64,000 bases of DNA from Streptomyces sp. NBC_01275 (lineage in GTDB: Bacteria; Actinomycetota; Actinomycetes; Streptomycetales; Streptomycetaceae). How positions within the stretch are numbered: the first letter of the stretch is position 1; the number at the start of each line of letters is the position of its first letter. Positions 18,988-27,729 of the stretch are shown one piece after another. The DNA is taken from positions 6,448,001 through 6,512,000 of the forward strand of contig NZ_JAPEOZ010000001.1 of the NCBI RefSeq assembly GCF_026340655.1, given 5' to 3'. Position numbers and translations under genes: made by a program. The notes under the pieces are model-generated. The model ran no database searches. It saw only the letters and a list, made by a program, of their open reading frames with translations, and was not told the origin of the DNA.

Positions 18988-20475
18988 ATGACGACTTTCG
19001 CCAGCGGCACAGACACACTGACGCGCGACGCCCTGACGGTCCTGCAACCCGGCTTCCCCGGCACCACCGCCCCCGACTGGCTGCTGCGCCGCCTCGGTGA
19101 GGGCCTGGCCTCGGTCGGCCTGTTCGGCCGCAACATCGCCTCGCCCGAACAGCTCGCCGCCCTGACCGCCCAGTTGCGCACGGAACGCGACGACGTCCTG
19201 GTCGCGATCGACGAGGAGGGCGGCGACGTCACGCGCCTGGAGGTGCGCACCGGCTCCAGCTTCCCCGGCAACCACGCGCTGGGCGCGGTGGACGACGTGG
19301 AGCTGACCCGCCAGGTCGCCCACGAACTGGGCCGCCGCCTCGCCGAGTGCGGGGTCAACCTCAACTGGGCCCCGTCCGCGGACGTCAACTCCAACCCCGC
19401 CAACCCGGTCATCGGCGTCCGCTCCTTCGGCGCCGACCCCGGCCTGGTCGCCCGCCACACCGCCGCCTACGTCGCCGGCCTGCAGTCGGCGGGCGTGGCG
19501 GCCTGCACCAAGCACTTCCCGGGCCACGGCGACACGGCCGTCGACTCCCACCACGCGCTCCCGCGCATCGACGTCCCGGCCGAGGCCCTGGCGGACCGCG
19601 AGCTGATCCCCTTCCACGCGGCCATCGGAGCCGGCAGCCGGGCGATCATGAGCGCGCACATCCTGGTCCCGGCCCTGGACCCGACCCACCCGGCGACGCT
19701 CTCCCGCCGTGTCCTGACCACCCTCCTGCGCGAGGAGCTCGGCTACGACGGCCTCATCGTCACCGACGGCATCGAGATGCAGGCCGTCGCCGCGACCTAC
19801 GGAATCGAGCGGGGCAGCGTCCTCGCGATCGCCGCGGGCGCCGACGCCATCTGCGTGGGCGGCGGCCTCGCCGACGACGAGACGGTACGCCGGCTGCGCG
19901 ACGCCCTCGTCACGGCCGTCCGCACCGGCGAACTCCCGGAGGAACGCCTGGTGGACGCGGCGGAGCGGGTACGGGCGCTGGCGCGGTGGACGGCATCGGC
20001 GCCCGCCGAGACCAAAACCGGTCACGCGGGCTCGGACATCGGCCTCGTCGCCGCCCGCCGGGCCCTCCGTGTCACCGGCGCCGACACGTTCACGCCCCTC
20101 ACGGCCGCTCCCTATGTCGCCGCCCTGACTCCTGTCGCCAATATCGCCGTCGGTTCCGAGACTCCCTGGGGCGTGGCCGCGGAGCTGGCGCGGCTGCTGC
20201 CGGGGACGGAGACGGGCAGCTTCAGCGGCACGGACGCGGGACAGGCGGCCCTGGCCGCGGCGGGGGAGCGGCGGATCGTCGCGGTGCTCCGCGACGAGCA
20301 CCGCCACCCCTGGATGGCGGCGGCCCTCGACACCCTCCTGGCGGCCCGCCCCGACACGGTCGTCGTCGAGATGGGCGTCCCCCAGGCGCCGCCCCGGGGC
20401 GCCCTCCACCTCGCCACCCACGGCGCGGCCCGGGTCTGCGGCCGCGCGGCGGCGGAGACCCTCACGGGCCGGTAG
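18988..20475 (+). CDS. dasD: DasD, intracellular GH3 beta-N-acetylglucosaminidase
   Basis: 495 aa. No signal peptide, so it is cytosolic. The GH3/NagZ-type catalytic core shows KHFPGHGDTAVDSH, where the Asp-His pair acts as acid/base, and IVTDGIEMQAV with the nucleophile Asp. It splits imported chitobiose into GlcNAc. Residues ~345-495 form an extra C-terminal domain beyond the ~340-aa core of NagZ. It lies 9 nt after dasC in the same operon. The GTG/ATG spacing is loose: AAGGGAT is 12 nt upstream of ATG 18988. A strong terminator follows. Confidence 0.9.
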   Translation: MTTFASGTDTLTRDALTVLQPGFPGTTAPDWLLRRLGEGLASVGLFGRNIASPEQLAALTAQLRTERDDVLVAIDEEGGDVTRLEVRTGSSFPGNHALGAVDDVELTRQVAHELGRRLAECGVNLNWAPSADVNSNPANPVIGVRSFGADPGLVARHTAAYVAGLQSAGVAACTKHFPGHGDTAVDSHHALPRIDVPAEALADRELIPFHAAIGAGSRAIMSAHILVPALDPTHPATLSRRVLTTLLREELGYDGLIVTDGIEMQAVAATYGIERGSVLAIAAGADAICVGGGLADDETVRRLRDALVTAVRTGELPEERLVDAAERVRALARWTASAPAETKTGHAGSDIGLVAARRALRVTGADTFTPLTAAPYVAALTPVANIAVGSETPWGVAAELARLLPGTETGSFSGTDAGQAALAAAGERRIVAVLRDEHRHPWMAAALDTLLAARPDTVVVEMGVPQAPPRGALHLATHGAARVCGRAAAETLTGR

Positions 20476-20488
20476 GCGCTACGACGAC

Positions 20489-20526
20489 GAAGGCGCCGGG
20501 TTCCCGACCAGGAACCCGGCGCCTTC
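20489..20526. terminator. bidirectional terminator after dasD
   Basis: A perfect 16-bp stem (GAAGGCGCCGGGTTCC / GGAACCCGGCGCCTTC) with a 6-nt loop begins 14 nt after the dasD stop codon. Confidence 0.9.
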
Positions 20527-20532
20527 ACCGTC

Positions 20533-20592
20533 GTACGGAACCCATGGAGTACGGAATGCACGGCGTACGGAATGCATGGCGTACGGAATCCG
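20533..20592. repeat. 16-bp tandem repeat between dasD and nagB
   Basis: Unit GTACGGAATGCAYGGC: copies at 20533 (diverged), 20549, 20565 and a partial one at 20581. It begins 7 bp after the terminator. No protein is encoded here. Confidence 0.85.
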
Positions 20593-20759
20593 TCGCCGAC
20601 GCAGGGGACGGCGACTGCTTGCCGAAGGAGTGCGCATAAGGTCGGGTTGGCGTTGCTGTGCGATCTGGGACGCCGGGGACCAGTGCCCCCGATGCCCCCG
20701 AGACCGTTCGAGGCGTGCGACTGAGCGGGCTCACTTCCGCCCAGTCCACAGGAACGGTT

Positions 20760-21545
20760 CTAGATGCCCTGCCACTCCGGCTTGTTGGCGTAGGTGTAGC
20801 GGAAGTACTCCGCGAGCTTCAGCTTGGAGGCGGCGGCCTCGTCGACGACGACCGTGGCGTGCGGGTGCAGTTGGAGCGCGGAGGCGGGGCACACCGCGGC
20901 GACCGGTCCCTCGACGGTGGCCGCGACCGCGTCCGCCTTGCCCTCCCCGGTGGCGAGCAGCACCAGGTGCCGGGCCTCCAGGATCGTGCCGATGCCCTGG
21001 GTGATGACGTGGTGCGGGACCTGGTCGACGTCGCCGTCGAAGAAGCGCGCGTTGTCGATGCGGGTCTGCTGGGTCAGCGTCTTGATTCGGGTCCGGGAGG
21101 CCAGCGAGGAGCAGGGCTCGTTGAAGCCGATGTGCCCGTCGGTGCCGATCCCGAGCAGCTGGAGGTCCACCCCGCCGGCCGCGGTCAGCGCCTGGTCGTA
21201 GGCCTCGCAGGCCGCCTGTATGTCCTCGGCCGTGCCGTCGGGCCCGAGGAAGGCCGTCATCCGGACGCCCAGCGGCTCCAGCACCTCGCGGCGCAGCACC
21301 GAGCGGTAGGACTCCGGGTGCTCGGCGGGCAGTCCCACGTATTCGTCGAGCTGGGCGATCCGCGCCCGGGCGGTGTCCACGGCGCCGGCCTGCGTCTTCG
21401 CCGCCAGCGCCTGGTAGATGGGCAGCGGGGTGGAGCCGGTGGCCACGCCCAGCAGGGCGTCCGGCTTACGGCGCAGGAGTCGCGCCATGGCCTCGGCGAT
21501 GAGCTCGCCGCCCGATCTGGCGTCAGGAACGATGACAACTTCCAC
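20760..21545 (-). CDS. nagB: glucosamine-6-phosphate deaminase
   Basis: Converts glucosamine-6-phosphate to fructose-6-phosphate and ammonia, the last step that sends GlcNAc carbon and nitrogen into central metabolism. 261 aa. Family motifs are present: the phosphate-binding GVATGSTPLPIYQAL, LDEYVGLP with the catalytic Asp, and GIGTDGHIGFNEP. Convergent with dasD across a 284-bp gap. A near-perfect dre (21582-21597) lies 37 bp upstream of its ATG, so DasR controls it. It also consumes a DasR effector, closing a feedback loop. Confidence 0.95.
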   Translation of the reverse strand: MEVVIVPDARSGGELIAEAMARLLRRKPDALLGVATGSTPLPIYQALAAKTQAGAVDTARARIAQLDEYVGLPAEHPESYRSVLRREVLEPLGVRMTAFLGPDGTAEDIQAACEAYDQALTAAGGVDLQLLGIGTDGHIGFNEPCSSLASRTRIKTLTQQTRIDNARFFDGDVDQVPHHVITQGIGTILEARHLVLLATGEGKADAVAATVEGPVAAVCPASALQLHPHATVVVDEAAASKLKLAEYFRYTYANKPEWQGI

Positions 21546-21581
21546 GCTGGCCTGCCGTTCTGATCCGTGCCGTGTGATCCG

Positions 21582-21597
21582 TGTGGTTTAGACCAAT
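21582..21597. promoter_or_regulatory. dre (DasR operator) of nagB
   Basis: TGTGGTTTAGACCAAT is a well-conserved dre that I recall from the S. coelicolor nagB promoter. It lies 37-52 bp upstream of the nagB ATG, over the promoter. Confidence 0.88.
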
Positions 21598-21725
21598 CTA
21601 ACAGAGCGGAGTGAAATTGCCCTCTGCATCTCATCCCGCTCGGGAACCCGCACAGGCTAGGCTGCGTTCTGGATGCTAGGGCATCCGAATATTCCCGCCC
21701 TTCAGCCTTGCTCATGGACACACGT

Positions 21726-21741
21726 AGTGGTCTAGTCCACA
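21726..21741. promoter_or_regulatory. second dre between nagB and the histidine kinase
   Basis: AGTGGTCTAGTCCACA differs from a perfect dre palindrome at very few positions. It lies 180 bp from nagB and 240 bp from the histidine kinase start, so which gene it serves is open. The rest of this 435-bp gap shows no other convincing feature apart from the kinase promoter. Confidence 0.8.
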
Positions 21742-21944
21742 ATGGACGGTGCGGGAACAGCACAAGAACTTCCGTCTTCCCCGCACAGGGAGGCGGACCG
21801 AGGACCCGGTGCTCTCTGCCCTGACTGCCCCGGCTCCTCACCTTCGGTCGACGGGACCGCACACCCCGCGGCCGATATTGCTCCGGGCTGCGGTGCCGGG
21901 AGGGTTGAGGGTCCCTCTCAGGCGCCGCGGCCCGCGGGTGTTTT

Positions 21945-21973
21945 TCGGACACCTCGCCGTCCCCGGGTACGCT
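21945..21973 (+). promoter_or_regulatory. leaderless promoter of the histidine kinase gene
   Basis: TCGGAC (21945-21950) and TACGCT (21968-21973) with a 17-bp spacer. The -10 ends 7 nt before GTG 21981, placing the transcription start at or next to the start codon. Confidence 0.5.
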
Positions 21974-21980
21974 CGCAGAC

Positions 21981-23456
21981 GTGCCCTCCATGAACGAACT
22001 CGTACGCCAGCACACCGCACTCGACGACTCCGACCTCGAGTGGCTCCACCTGCTGGTCTCGGAGTGGCAGCTGCTCTCCGACCTCTCCTTCGCCGACCTG
22101 GTCCTGTGGGTCCCGACGAGCGACGGCGCCCGGTACGTCTCCGTGGCTCAGATGCGCCCCAACACCGGCCCGACCTCCTACCAGGACGACATGGTCGGCC
22201 ACCTCGTCCCGCGCGGCCGCCGCCCCCTGCTGGACGTCGCGCTCGACGAGGGCCGCATCGTGCGCGAGGGCGACCCGGAGTGGCGTGAGGAGGTCCCCGT
22301 CCGGGTCGAGTCGATCCCCGTACGGCGTGAGGGCCGGGTCCTCGGCGTCATCGCCCGCAACACCAACCTGCTCACCGTGCGCACCCCGAGCCGCCTGGAG
22401 CTCACCTACCTCCAGAGCGCCTCCGACCTCGCGCAGATGATCGCGGCCGGCTCCTTCCCCTTCCCCAACCAGCAGATGGACATGGACGCGGCCCCACGCG
22501 TCGGCGACGGCCTGATCCGAGTCGACGGCGACGGCATCGTCCAGTACGCCTCCCCGAACGGGCTGTCCGCCTATCACCGCATGGGCCTCGCCTCCGACCT
22601 GGTCGGCCAGCACCTCGGCCAGATCACCGCCGAACTCGCGCCGACCCGGGGTCCGGTGGACGAGGCGCTCGCCAAGGTCGCCAGCGGCTGGGCGCCCCGC
22701 GAGTTCGAGATCGAGGCCAGGGACGGGGTCATCCAGTTCCGCACGATCCCGCTCAAGCCCAAGGGCACGCGCATCGGTTCTCTGGTCCTGCTCCGGGACG
22801 TCACCGAACTGCGGCGGCGCGAGCGCGAGTTGATCACCAAGGACGCGACCATCCGGGAGATCCACCACCGGGTGAAGAACAACCTCCAGACGGTGGCGGC
22901 CCTGCTGCGGCTGCAGGCCCGGCGCATCGAGTCCGAGCGCGGCCGCGAGGCCCTCGAGGAGGCCGTGCGCCGGGTGGGCTCGATCGCCATCGTGCACGAG
23001 ACGCTGTCCCAGAACCTGGACGAGCGCGTGGAGTTCGACGAGATCGCCGACCGCGTCCTCGCGATGGTCGCCGAGATCTCGCCGGGCAAGGTCGCCGGCC
23101 GGCGCACCGGACGCTTCGGCATCCTGGACGCGGAGGTCGCCACCCCCCTGTCCATGGTCCTGACGGAGATCCTCCAGAACGCCCTGGAGCACGGCTTCCG
23201 CGAGGGCGAGACCGGCACCGTCGAGGTCTCCGCGGTCCGCGGCGGCACCACCAAGGAGACCCGCCTCCTGGTCACCGTCCAGGACGACGGCGTGGGGCTG
23301 CCCGAGGGCTTCGACCCGCACACCTCGGGCAACCTCGGTCTGCAGATCGTACGGACGCTGGTGGAGGGCGAGTTGGGCGGCACCTTCGACATGGTCCCCG
23401 CGCCGGAGCGTGGCACGCAGGTGATCCTGGACCTTCCGGTGCGGGCGCAGAAGTAG
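21981..23456 (+). CDS. PdtaS-like sensor histidine kinase (GAF-PAS-HisKA_2-HATPase)
   Basis: 491 aa, no membrane segment, so a cytosolic sensor. Order: GAF-type domain at residues ~1-150, PAS domain ~165-285, then the HisKA_2 dimerisation helix with IREIHHRVKNNLQTVAALLR, in which the phospho-acceptor is the His of HHRVKNN, and a GHKL ATPase domain with LTEILQNALEHG and DDGVGLPEGF. This matches the actinobacterial PdtaS kinase whose partner is an ANTAR RNA-binding regulator encoded elsewhere; none is adjacent. GTG 21981 fits a leaderless mRNA; ATG 21990 is an alternative. Confidence 0.88.
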   Translation: MPSMNELVRQHTALDDSDLEWLHLLVSEWQLLSDLSFADLVLWVPTSDGARYVSVAQMRPNTGPTSYQDDMVGHLVPRGRRPLLDVALDEGRIVREGDPEWREEVPVRVESIPVRREGRVLGVIARNTNLLTVRTPSRLELTYLQSASDLAQMIAAGSFPFPNQQMDMDAAPRVGDGLIRVDGDGIVQYASPNGLSAYHRMGLASDLVGQHLGQITAELAPTRGPVDEALAKVASGWAPREFEIEARDGVIQFRTIPLKPKGTRIGSLVLLRDVTELRRRERELITKDATIREIHHRVKNNLQTVAALLRLQARRIESERGREALEEAVRRVGSIAIVHETLSQNLDERVEFDEIADRVLAMVAEISPGKVAGRRTGRFGILDAEVATPLSMVLTEILQNALEHGFREGETGTVEVSAVRGGTTKETRLLVTVQDDGVGLPEGFDPHTSGNLGLQIVRTLVEGELGGTFDMVPAPERGTQVILDLPVRAQK

Positions 23457-23507
23457 CAGGACCGCGGGCGTGGACGGCGGGCGCACGGGCGTGGGCGCAC
23501 AGCACGA

Positions 23508-23536
23508 AGCCCCGGACCGTTCAGGGGTCCGGGGCT
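23508..23536. terminator. bidirectional terminator between histidine kinase and wblE
   Basis: 11-bp stem AGCCCCGGACC / GGTCCGGGGCT with a 7-nt loop, between two convergent genes. Confidence 0.85.
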
Positions 23537-23654
23537 CGAATGCTCGTTGCCAGCTTGTGCTGCGCATCGGGGGTACTGCGCGCTGCGGCTCGGGGGCGGG
23601 AGATGCGTACTCGCTGTACGCGCCGCCAAGCTCAGGCTTGCGGGGCGGGTGTTG

Positions 23655-23912
23655 TCAGGCGGTTGCCTGACGGGCCCGGTTGCGGGCGGCGCGGCGCTTC
23701 ATGGCACGACGCTCGTCCTCGCTGAGACCACCCCAGACGCCGGAGTCCTGACCGGACTCGAGCGCCCACTGCAGACACTGCTCCATAACCGGGCAGCGAC
23801 GGCAGACGGCCTTGGCTTCCTCGATCTGCAGCAGCGCAGGACCGGTGTTGCCGATGGGGAAGAAGAGCTCGGGGTCTTCCTCGCGGCAAACGGCGTTGTG
23901 ACGCCAGTCCAT
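23655..23912 (-). CDS. wblE: WhiB-like iron-sulfur protein WblE
   Basis: 85 aa. Four cysteines in the WhiB pattern (C9, then C..C..C in AVCRRCPVMEQC) bind a [4Fe-4S] cluster; the turn GVWGGLSEDERR and the basic tail KRRAARNRARQ complete the family. WhiB-like proteins bind the primary sigma factor and act as redox- or NO-sensitive transcription factors. This one corresponds to WblE (WhiB1 orthologue of Mycobacterium), which is thought to be essential. ATG 23912 has AAGGAGAGG 7 nt upstream. The 319-bp upstream region holds its promoter(s). Confidence 0.95.
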   Translation of the reverse strand: MDWRHNAVCREEDPELFFPIGNTGPALLQIEEAKAVCRRCPVMEQCLQWALESGQDSGVWGGLSEDERRAMKRRAARNRARQATA

Positions 23913-24231
23913 GGCTGCTACCTCTCCTTGGTATTACGTGCAGGTTGCTTGTGAATGTGAACGCTTTCACGAATCCCTCAACAAGTGAAGGGCCACCAGC
24001 CAGGTTCGCTGGCGTGGTCCTGTGGATTGAAGAGGGGTTCTGGTGATCAGTGGAGGCTGGTCTTGCGGGCCGTCCCGATCGCCACGTAGAGACTCGCAAA
24101 CCTCAGCGGCGGATACAACCCCTACCGGAAAGTTTTTTTTGATTCCTCGGTGTCGACTAGGTCACAGCCGTACTTCCATGGGGTGGATCCTGGCCTAAAC
24201 GTTCGAGTGAAAGGACTTCAGCCCTTTCTGC
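23913..24231. other. non-coding region upstream of wblE
   Basis: 319 bp between wblE and the lipid kinase, both read leftward. It should carry the wblE promoters. I see an A/T-rich patch with T8 at about 24133-24141 and a GGAAT element at 24143-24147 (minus strand), but no convincing -35/-10 pair. No gene is seen here. Confidence 0.5.
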
Positions 24232-25200
24232 TCACACAATCACACGCAGTGCACGGCGTACGCCTGTGAACGTCACGCTTCTGCGCAGCCCTAGGTGGTC
24301 GCCGTCCATCTGAAGGGGCAGGGGGACCTTCGAATGCAAGGTGAACTGGTCCAGGTCATGGAACGAGTGCGCATGCTTGCCATGGGGTCCACGCTCGGGG
24401 GACGAAGTGAGCAACTGGGTGCCATACAGGGCAACCGCGGCGGTGGACAGACGGCTGAGACCGAGTACGTCGAGCCCGGTATCGAACGAGGCCTTAGGTG
24501 AGGCGTACACCGGGCGATTGCCCAGATAGGTCCACGGAGCCGTGTTGCAGACGATGGACAGCACCAAATCGGTCACCGGATCCGCGCCCGGCCGCTCCAG
24601 CGTGATCGACCCGTGCCGACGCTGCGACTCGCCCAGAAGCTGACGCACGGCCTGGCGGATGTAGAGGGCGTGTGTGGATCTCCGCCCGCGCTCCCGCTGC
24701 TGCTCCACCCGGCCGACCACGCCTGCGTCGAAACCGAGCCCGGCGTTGAAGGTGAACCAGCGGGACGGCACCGCCTCGTCGTCCGTGCCGGGCGTGCCGG
24801 CGGCTATGCCGAGCCCGACCGTGCGCTCTCTGCCCTCGCGCAACGCGTCCAGCAGGGCGCCGGTGGCCTCGACCGGGTCGTTGGGCAGGCCCAGCGCGCG
24901 GGCGAAGACGTTGGTCGAGCCGCCGGGGACCACCGCGAGGCCGGGCAGCCGCTCCGGGTCGGGGCCGGCGTGCAGCAGACCGTTGACGACCTCGTTGACC
25001 GTGCCGTCGCCGCCGAGGGCCACCACCAGGTCGGTGTTCCCGCTCTCCGCGGCCTGCCGACCCAGGTCGCGCGCGTGCCCGCGGTACTCGGTGGTGACCG
25101 CTTCCAGCTTCATCTCGCTCGCGAGCGCGTGGATGAGGACGTCGCGCGTCCGTGCACTGGTAGTGGTTGCTGCCGGATTGACCACGAGAAGTGCACGCAT
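24232..25200 (-). CDS. diacylglycerol kinase-family lipid kinase
   Basis: 322 aa. The catalytic domain begins at the start (MRALLVVNPAA) and shows the nucleotide-binding GGDGTVNEVVNGLL and the PGGSTNVFARALGLP loop of the DAGKc/YegS family. It probably phosphorylates a lipid such as diacylglycerol in membrane-lipid recycling. A longer frame exists upstream, but ATG 25200 starts exactly at the conserved domain, and a TACGCT -10 (25208-25213) lies 7 nt before it, so the transcript is probably leaderless. It is divergent from the small membrane protein at 25407. Confidence 0.88.
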   Translation of the reverse strand: MRALLVVNPAATTTSARTRDVLIHALASEMKLEAVTTEYRGHARDLGRQAAESGNTDLVVALGGDGTVNEVVNGLLHAGPDPERLPGLAVVPGGSTNVFARALGLPNDPVEATGALLDALREGRERTVGLGIAAGTPGTDDEAVPSRWFTFNAGLGFDAGVVGRVEQQRERGRRSTHALYIRQAVRQLLGESQRRHGSITLERPGADPVTDLVLSIVCNTAPWTYLGNRPVYASPKASFDTGLDVLGLSRLSTAAVALYGTQLLTSSPERGPHGKHAHSFHDLDQFTLHSKVPLPLQMDGDHLGLRRSVTFTGVRRALRVIV

Positions 25201-25406
25201 GAGTTGCAGCGTACCTACTGGGTGGTACCGGGCACAGGCCGAGGGTGGGGATCGGGTAAGAGATCGCGCGTGAGCCTCGACACGAGCGCCGGCCCGCATA
25301 CGAGCCCGGACGCCGGGCATACGCGCGGGGCGACAAAGCCGCTCGGCGGGGTCGCGCGTGCGTGGGCGGCCGCGGCGCGGAGCGTCGTGCGGGCTACCCT
25401 TCTGGG

Positions 25407-25862
25407 GTGAGCAGTGAGCAGACTCCCGACGCCCCGGACACCGTCGTAGACACCGCCGCGGGCCCCCGCCCGCGCCGTCTGACGTACGCCGCCGCGCTGT
25501 CCGGCCTGGAGGGCCTGGCGCTGGTCGTGGGCGGGATGTGGATGCTCGTCCTCGGGCTCACCGGCGACCCGGACGACCGGCAGCAGGCCGTCACCGGCGG
25601 GGTCACCCTGATCGTGCTCGCGCTGCTGCCGCTGCTCGCCGCCCGCGGGCTGCTGGGCCTGCGCAGCTGGAGCCGGGGGCCCGCCGTCATCACGCAGATC
25701 ATGGCGTTGCCCGTGGCCTACAACCTGCTGCAGGCCGACAGCATGGCGATCCCGGCGGGCATCGCCCTCGCGGCCGTCGCCGCGGCGTCGCTGGTCCTGC
25801 TCGTCAACGGCGAGACGACCCGGGCCCTCGGGATCCGGGGGCCCGGCAACGCACAGAAGTAG
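25407..25862 (+). CDS. small integral membrane protein
   Basis: 151 aa with four predicted transmembrane helices at about residues 28-52, 62-84, 88-112 and 116-138. It lacks recognisable catalytic motifs. GTG 25407 lies 6 nt after the -10-like TACCCT (25395-25400), so the mRNA is probably leaderless. It is convergent with sigH, whose stop codon is 48 bp away. Function unknown; homologues occur at this place in other Streptomyces as far as I recall. Confidence 0.75.
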   Translation: MSSEQTPDAPDTVVDTAAGPRPRRLTYAAALSGLEGLALVVGGMWMLVLGLTGDPDDRQQAVTGGVTLIVLALLPLLAARGLLGLRSWSRGPAVITQIMALPVAYNLLQADSMAIPAGIALAAVAAASLVLLVNGETTRALGIRGPGNAQK

Positions 25863-25909
25863 CGGTCGCCTTCCAAGAACGCGTCGCTACCGCGACGTAC
25901 CGCTTCTTG

Positions 25910-27037
25910 CTACTCCTCCACCAGCAGCTTCTCGCGGAGCTGTGCCAGCGTCCGGGCCAGCAGCCGGGACACGTGCATCTGGGAGATGCCGACCTCCTGC
26001 GCGATCTGCGACTGGGTCATGTTGCCGAAGAACCGCAGCAGCAGGATCCGCTTCTCGCGCGGCGGGAGATCCTCCAGTAGGGGCTTGAGGGACTCCCGGT
26101 ACTCGACGCCCTCCAGCGCCTCGTCCTCCGCGCCCAGGGTGTCCGCGACCGCCGGGGACTCGTCGTCGGTGTCGGGGACGTCCAGGGACAGCGTGGAGTA
26201 CGCGTTGGCGGACTCCAGGCCCTCCAGGACCTCCTCCTCCGAGATCGCGAGCTTCTCGGCGAGCTCATGGACCGTGGGGGAGCGGCCGTGCTGCTGCGAG
26301 AGCTCCGCGGTCGCCGTGGTGAGCGCGAGCCGCAGCTCCTGCAGCCTGCGCGGCACCCGCACCGCCCAGCCCTTGTCGCGGAAGTGTCGCTTGATCTCGC
26401 CGACGACCGTCGGGGTCGCGTACGTGGAGAACTCCACGCCGCGCTCCGGGTCGAAGCGGTCGACCGACTTGATCAGGCCGATGGTGGCGACCTGGGTCAG
26501 GTCGTCCAGCGGCTCGCCGCGGTTGCGGAAGCGCCGCGCGAGGTGCTCGACGAGCGGCAGATGCATACGGACCAGCTGGTTGCGCAGCTGCGCGTACTCC
26601 GGGCTGCCGTCGTTCAGCTTGCGCAGCTCGACGAACATCGCCCGTGCCCCGCTGCGGTCCGCATGCCCGGAGGTTTCGTGCCGGGTTTCGTGCCGGGGCT
26701 CGTGCTGCGTGCCCGGCACGCTCTGTTCGCCGTCTCGCTCGTGCTCGCTCATCGTCCCGCCCGTCGCCCTCTGTCGAGCCCTGTCCTCAGCCCGGCCGGG
26801 GGAGCCCCCGATCCGCCTCTCCCGAGGCGATTCCTGCACGGCGCCGCCCGGCGAGCCGGCCTCCGCGGAGGCCGACTCGTCCTCCGGATGGGGCCGGGCC
26901 TGCTCGGGAATGCCGTCGATGCCGTCCGTCGCCATGCCTCGGGAACCGCTCGGAGAGACGGGATGTCCGGCGCTCTCGGCCGGCAGCTCCCGTGTGCCGC
27001 GCTCTTCGTCCCGCACCGGCCCGTCCCCGTTCCTCAC
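25910..27037 (-). CDS. sigH: SigH, SigB/SigF-type stress and development sigma factor
   Basis: Up to 375 aa. Residues ~130-375 hold the sigma-70 regions: LDDLTQVATIGLIKSVDRF and EFSTYATPTVVGEIKRHFRD (region 2), then LPPREKRILLLRFFGNMTQSQIAQEVGISQMHVSR (region 4, given in two parts: LPPREKRILLLRFFG and SQIAQEVGISQMHVSRL). The first ~125 residues are an acidic, low-complexity extension. GTG 27037 overlaps the ushX stop (GTGA); internal ATG 26752 (MSEHERDGEQ) could yield a shorter form. S. coelicolor SigH is known to occur in several sizes. It is held inactive by UshX and serves osmotic stress and sporulation. Confidence 0.92.
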   Translation of the reverse strand: MRNGDGPVRDEERGTRELPAESAGHPVSPSGSRGMATDGIDGIPEQARPHPEDESASAEAGSPGGAVQESPRERRIGGSPGRAEDRARQRATGGTMSEHERDGEQSVPGTQHEPRHETRHETSGHADRSGARAMFVELRKLNDGSPEYAQLRNQLVRMHLPLVEHLARRFRNRGEPLDDLTQVATIGLIKSVDRFDPERGVEFSTYATPTVVGEIKRHFRDKGWAVRVPRRLQELRLALTTATAELSQQHGRSPTVHELAEKLAISEEEVLEGLESANAYSTLSLDVPDTDDESPAVADTLGAEDEALEGVEYRESLKPLLEDLPPREKRILLLRFFGNMTQSQIAQEVGISQMHVSRLLARTLAQLREKLLVEE

Positions 27038-27447
27038 GCCGGCCCGGGTCCCGCGCCGCGCTGTTTGTAGAGGCTGATCGAAACGGTTTTGTCGTCGTCG
27101 ACGGCGGAGGAGACCTTGCCCGCGAGGGCGGACAGCACGGTCCAGGCGAAGGTGTCCCGCGCGGGGGCGTGACCGTCCGTGGTCGGCGCCGAGACGGTGA
27201 CTTCGAGTGAGTCGTCGACGAGTCGGAACACGCAACTGAGCACGGAGCCCGGCACGGCCTGCTGAAGCAGGATCGCGCAGGCCTCGTCCACCGCGATGCG
27301 CAGGTCCTCGATCTCGTCCAGGGTGAAGTCCAAACGGGCCGCGAGGCCGGCCGTGGCCGTCCGCAGCACCGACAGGTAGGCACCCGCAGCCGGCAGCCGG
27401 ACTTCCACGAAGTCCTGGGTCGCGGGCTCGCCTGCGATCTGGGACAC
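27034..27447 (-). CDS. ushX: UshX/PrsH, anti-sigma factor of SigH
   Basis: 137 aa RsbW-like GHKL-fold anti-sigma factor. The ATP-binding N-box is present as DLRIAVDEACAILLQ; the fold starts with the typical EVRLPAAGAYLSVLRT strand-helix. It binds SigH and blocks it; an anti-anti-sigma factor (BldG in S. coelicolor) releases it. GTG 27447 is preceded by GGAGG with a 5-nt spacing. It overlaps sigH by 4 nt (GTGA), keeping the pair in balance. An earlier GTG two codons upstream is possible. Confidence 0.9.
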   Translation of the reverse strand: MSQIAGEPATQDFVEVRLPAAGAYLSVLRTATAGLAARLDFTLDEIEDLRIAVDEACAILLQQAVPGSVLSCVFRLVDDSLEVTVSAPTTDGHAPARDTFAWTVLSALAGKVSSAVDDDKTVSISLYKQRGAGPGPA

Positions 27448-27655
27448 CCTCACCTCCAAGGTGGTACAAGCTTTTCGGGGCCGAGGGTCGCCCCCCGGGG
27501 TAACGCGTCTGTGGTGCAGCGGTGACGCTACCGCGCTCTCAGGTTTCCTGTCCCCGGGACCCCAACCCCCTGGCGTCACTCACAGTAAAGCTGTGAACAC
27601 GCTCCGTGTCTAGAGGTCTGCGGGCCCAAAAGGGAAGAGGGCGCGCCGGGTTGAC

Positions 27656-27681
27656 GTACCCAGGCGTCAGATGGTCGAACC
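27656..27681 (-). promoter_or_regulatory. candidate SigH/SigB-type promoter of ushX-sigH
   Basis: Minus-strand GGTTC - 15 bp - GGGTAC fits the SigB-family consensus GNNTN14-16GGGTAY. It lies about 210 bp upstream of ushX and would give autoregulation, as known for a SigH-dependent promoter in S. coelicolor. Confidence 0.5.
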
Positions 27682-27729
27682 GTACCTGTCGGACGGCCGG
27701 ACCGTCCGAGAAGTTCCCAGAACGACGGC

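Noticed and set aside
24125..24147. SigR-type promoter (GGAAT-N18-GTT) for wblE
   Set aside because: GGAAT is present on the minus strand, but the first GTT is 22 nt away rather than 18-19.
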